64,000 nucleotides of DNA from Carpediemonas membranifera (Eukaryota; Fornicata), in contig JAHDYR010000007.1 of NCBI GenBank assembly GCA_019828565.1, forward strand, positions 806,001 to 870,000, given 5' to 3'. The position numbers were made by a program, and so were the translations under genes. This document shows positions 63,942 through 64,000 of the stretch, piece after piece. Below the pieces are notes generated by a model. It saw only the letters and a program-made list of their open reading frames with translations. It did no database searches and was not told the DNA's origin. The first letter of the stretch is position 1, and each line of letters begins with the position of its first letter.

Positions 63942-64000
63942 GATATGTCCTAGTTATTGTGCTTATTAGTCAATATAGGAGAAAATTGGCCGCCCAGAAG

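Noticed and set aside
1-64000. tRNA, rRNA, CRISPR array or transposase genes
   Set aside because: I saw no tRNA cloverleaf or GTTCGANNC signature in a suitable context, no rRNA-like stretches, no evenly spaced short repeats with spacers, and no transposase or reverse transcriptase domains.

Overview
The window is nuclear DNA of a protist. It codes for SRP14, VPS25 (ESCRT-II), a Mediator MED6-like subunit, the spliceosome factor Clf1/Crooked-neck, spastin, an Aurora kinase, a DPM2-type subunit, a ceramide-synthase-like TLC protein, a gelsolin/villin protein and a two-domain membrane adenylate cyclase. Coding is dense, GC-rich and on both strands, and most genes lack introns. The introns I can prove are mostly 28-29 nt long, usually start GTTTGT and usually end in a CTxACACAG-like box. 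That 3' box, together with metabolic genes of bacterial type (SDR, Fe-ADH, glycerate kinase, ROK kinase), suggests a free-living metamonad, possibly a Carpediemonas-like fornicate. This assignment is inference.

Layout. 0.4-11.4 kb: a four-TM protein, a TTBK-like pseudokinase, a CaM kinase, MED6, an SDR enzyme, a membrane-anchored multi-OST-HTH protein, a DDX51/Dbp6-like helicase and an Aurora kinase. 11.5-20.8 kb: a broken RCC1-like gene, coiled-coil proteins, a two-TM ectodomain protein, VPS25, SRP14 head-to-head with a homeodomain gene, an ARL-like GTPase and a PGP-type phosphatase. About 1.4 kb follows with no recognisable gene. 22.2-33 kb: ceramide synthase (two mini-introns), spastin, a cyclin, an ARID-LRR protein, a TPR protein, DPM2 (one mini-intron), an acidic protein ending in a possible prenylation motif, and glycerate kinase. 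33.2-42 kb: an ankyrin protein, Clf1, Fe-ADH copy 1 and a TBCE-like LRR protein. 42.4-45.8 kb: a duplication mosaic. 46.1-63.9 kb: gelsolin/villin, small membrane proteins, an intact RCC1-like gene, a Ser-rich protein, a ROK sugar kinase, adenylate cyclase, two tandem intron-containing membrane paralogues and a coiled-coil protein.

The most unusual region is 42371-45759. It is a patchwork of four near-identical fragments copied from elsewhere in this window: an inverted copy of 38833-40532 (whole Fe-ADH gene), an inverted copy of 36612-36724, a direct copy of 25259-26085 (whole cyclin gene) and a direct copy of 26869-27310 (fragment of the ARID-LRR gene). These are separated by short unmatched fillers. 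The result is a second intact ADH, a second intact cyclin and an ARID-LRR relic.

Other points of interest are the ultra-short introns, one paralogue whose expected 3' splice AG reads AT, and an adenylate cyclase whose two catalytic domains carry complementary half-sets of active-site residues in the reverse of the animal order. A GCAGTTTA element also recurs near start codons. Every call was made by reading the sequence and comparing it with remembered family features. No database search was run.
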